From the NCBI GenBank assembly GCA_049688395.1, contig JBAVKQ010000297.1, forward strand, positions 1-6,897: DNA of 6,897 bases. Direction: 5' to 3'. The translations under genes and the position numbers were made by a program. This document shows, piece by piece, positions 5,498 through 6,897 of the stretch. Below the pieces are notes generated by a model. That model ran no database searches. It worked only from the letters and a program-made list of their open reading frames with translations, and had not been told where the DNA came from. Within the stretch, counting starts at the first letter, position 1, and each line of letters opens with the position of its first letter. The stretch comes from Prado023 sp049688395 (lineage in GTDB: Bacteria > Actinomycetota > Actinomycetes > S36-B12 > CAIYMF01).

Positions 5498-6897
5498 TCA
5501 GTGGGTTCGCACTATGCCCACCCGGATCAGTTCGCGCAAACCCGTCAGGGCCGGTCCCAGCACGTCCAGTGGCTCCAGGCCCTCGGCCTGCGCCGCGAGG
5601 TCGAGCCGATCCCCGAGGGGTGCGTCGTGCTCGGCGAGCAGGGCCGCGAGCAGCACCGGGTGGACGGTCAGGGCCGGGCGCCAACCCCCGGGGCCGATGG
5701 TGCCGGCCAGGCCGAGCCGGGGCGGGGCCGGCGTCTGGGTGCCGGCCCCGCAGACCAGGGTGGTGGTGCTGATCGTGGCTCTCGGGACCAGTCGGGCGGG
5801 GGCGTCGAGCAGGTCGGGGACAGACATCGACTCGGTGGTGGCGCAGCCCGCCACGAAGGTCAGCACCTCGGCCCCGCTGGGCAGCCGCTCGGCATGCACG
5901 AGGTCCTCGACGTGCACCCACGGGTCCGGTTGCGCGACGGCGGGCCCCGATCCGCGGGTGGTGGCTGCGCCCGGGGAGTTGCCCGCAGGCCCGCCCGGGG
6001 AAATGTCCGGGGCCGCGAGCACGACCCAACCGAAGCCGACCGCCTCGGCGCCCATCTGGTCGAACGCATCGAGCCACTGGTCCATCGCGGCGTCGAACTC
6101 CGGGCCGTCGGGAGCCTGGGCGTCGCGCAGCCAGGTCGCGGCGTAGTCGGCCACTGACTGGCGCTCGCGCGCCACGATCCAGGCGTTCACGCCCGTGTCC
6201 GCGACCCACCCGCAGACCCGGTCGCGCCACTCCTGGCCGGCCAGGAGCAGCCAATTGACCAGCACCACCGCCAACCCGCCCGGAGCCAGGTGCTCGGCCG
6301 CCCCGCGCACCACGGCGCGGGACAGCTCGTCGCCGGTCAGGCCCGCGTCCCGGTAGGTGAACCGGTGCCCGGGCGAGATCACGAATGGTGGGTTGGACAC
6401 GATCAGGTCGAAGGCCTGCCCGGCGACCGGCTCGAACAGCGAGCCTGCCCGCAACTCGATGCGCTCGGCCGGCACCCCGGACAGGGCCGCGGACAGCGCG
6501 GTGCGCTCCAGCGCACGCGGGTTGGTGTCCGTGGCCACGATGCGCTCCAGGTGTCGGGCGGCGTGCAGGGCCTGGACGCCCGCTCCGCAGCCGAGGTCCA
6601 TGGCCCGGCCGCCGGCGCGCCGGGGCGTGATCCGGGCCAGGGTCAGCGATGCCCCGCCGGGGCCGAGCACATGACCGGGGTTTGACGGGGCGCCGAGGTC
6701 GGCCACGACGAACCAGTTGGTGTCCGGTTCCCCGTAGGGCCGTACCTCCCGCAGGGGCACGAGCCGGTCGGACTGGCGGGCCAGCATCCCCAACGCGATC
6801 AGGTCGGTGGCGGCGTCCTCGGGCAGGTCAGCCGCCGGGATCGGATCGCCGAGCAGGAACGACTCGATGAGCCGGTCGAGCACCCGCGCCTCCGGTC
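5498..6897 (-). CDS. Class I SAM-dependent methyltransferase with N-terminal accessory domain, 5' partial
   Basis: The frame is open to the right edge. Numbering from GTG 6883 gives 461 residues. Residues 1 to about 85 resemble the accessory domain of an actinobacterial methyltransferase family (DUF7059-type, from memory). The Rossmann fold follows, with SAM-binding motif I MDLGCGAGVQAL (95-106), an acidic loop VATDTNPRA (117-125) with Asp119 placed to bind the ribose, and motif IV VSNPPFV (162-168). NPPF is typical of enzymes that methylate amide or amino nitrogens, such as PrmC and RsmC, but the substrate here cannot be told. A Gly/Pro/Ala-rich linker (about 292-325) leads to a C-terminal domain of unknown role. 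Homologues as I recall them have extra N-terminal residues, and the frame continues in-frame upstream (PEAR before V), so the true start is probably outside the window. GTG 6883 does, however, have a perfect GGAGG at 6893-6889. The stop lies 176 bp before topA. Confidence 0.85.
   Translation of the reverse strand, partial: PEARVLDRLIESFLLGDPIPAADLPEDAATDLIALGMLARQSDRLVPLREVRPYGEPDTNWFVVADLGAPSNPGHVLGPGGASLTLARITPRRAGGRAMDLGCGAGVQALHAARHLERIVATDTNPRALERTALSAALSGVPAERIELRAGSLFEPVAGQAFDLIVSNPPFVISPGHRFTYRDAGLTGDELSRAVVRGAAEHLAPGGLAVVLVNWLLLAGQEWRDRVCGWVADTGVNAWIVARERQSVADYAATWLRDAQAPDGPEFDAAMDQWLDAFDQMGAEAVGFGWVVLAAPDISPGGPAGNSPGAATTRGSGPAVAQPDPWVHVEDLVHAERLPSGAEVLTFVAGCATTESMSVPDLLDAPARLVPRATISTTTLVCGAGTQTPAPPRLGLAGTIGPGGWRPALTVHPVLLAALLAEHDAPLGDRLDLAAQAEGLEPLDVLGPALTGLRELIRVGIVRTH
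6889..6893 (-). promoter_or_regulatory. GGAGG before an in-frame GTG in the methyltransferase gene
   Basis: The minus strand reads GGAGG (6893-6889), five bases before GTG 6883, an ideal Shine-Dalgarno arrangement. It may mark the real start or an internal start. The open frame continuing to the window edge and the expected longer N-terminus argue that it could be coincidental coding sequence (Glu-Ala). Confidence 0.35.

Noticed and set aside
4929..6146. A 405-codon plus-strand open frame across the topA start and the methyltransferase
   Set aside because: It crosses two genes and an intergenic region on the other strand, and its composition fits a shadow frame.
5322..6254. Extension of the topA frame upstream to 6254, adding about 311 residues
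   Set aside because: The added part overlaps the methyltransferase in another frame and is Arg/Gly/Pro-rich; TopA homology begins at RLVIVESPAKAKTI, and GTG 5321 has a ribosome binding site.

Overview
The window is very GC-rich and is filled by genes on the minus strand. It looks like chromosomal DNA of a high-GC actinobacterium (Actinomycetota). The support is the base composition, GTG starts, topoisomerase I with a Lys/Ala/Pro-rich C-terminal tail and no zinc fingers, and the order topA - tmk - holB, which is common in that phylum. A finer placement (Frankiales, Sporichthyales or a related group) would be a guess.

Reading in the direction of transcription (high to low coordinates): (1) a two-part class I SAM-dependent methyltransferase with an NPPF motif, open at the right edge of the window; (2) a 176-bp gap with a 7-bp perfect hairpin just upstream of the topA start; (3) topA, DNA topoisomerase I, 927 aa from a GTG with a good ribosome binding site; (4) a 166-bp gap holding three copies of a 17-nt motif at about 31-bp spacing, two direct and one inverted, which together make a perfect 15-bp inverted repeat; (5) tmk, thymidylate kinase, whose ATG follows a TANNNT box by six bases, so its transcript may be leaderless; (6) holB, the clamp-loader delta' subunit, joined to tmk by an ATGA overlap; (7) a 112-bp gap with a weak hairpin; (8) the start of a small predicted membrane protein, also with a TANNNT-N6-ATG start, running off the left edge.

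The core genes serve DNA replication and topology. TopA removes negative supercoils, Tmk makes dTDP for dTTP synthesis, and HolB helps load the sliding clamp. tmk and holB are almost certainly cotranscribed and probably translationally coupled. The methyltransferase and the membrane protein have no role that can be read from the sequence. I find no tRNA, rRNA, CRISPR array, insertion sequence or prophage gene. The long plus-strand open frames are antisense shadows of the minus-strand genes. The part least explained by known genes is the three-copy motif cluster between topA and tmk.
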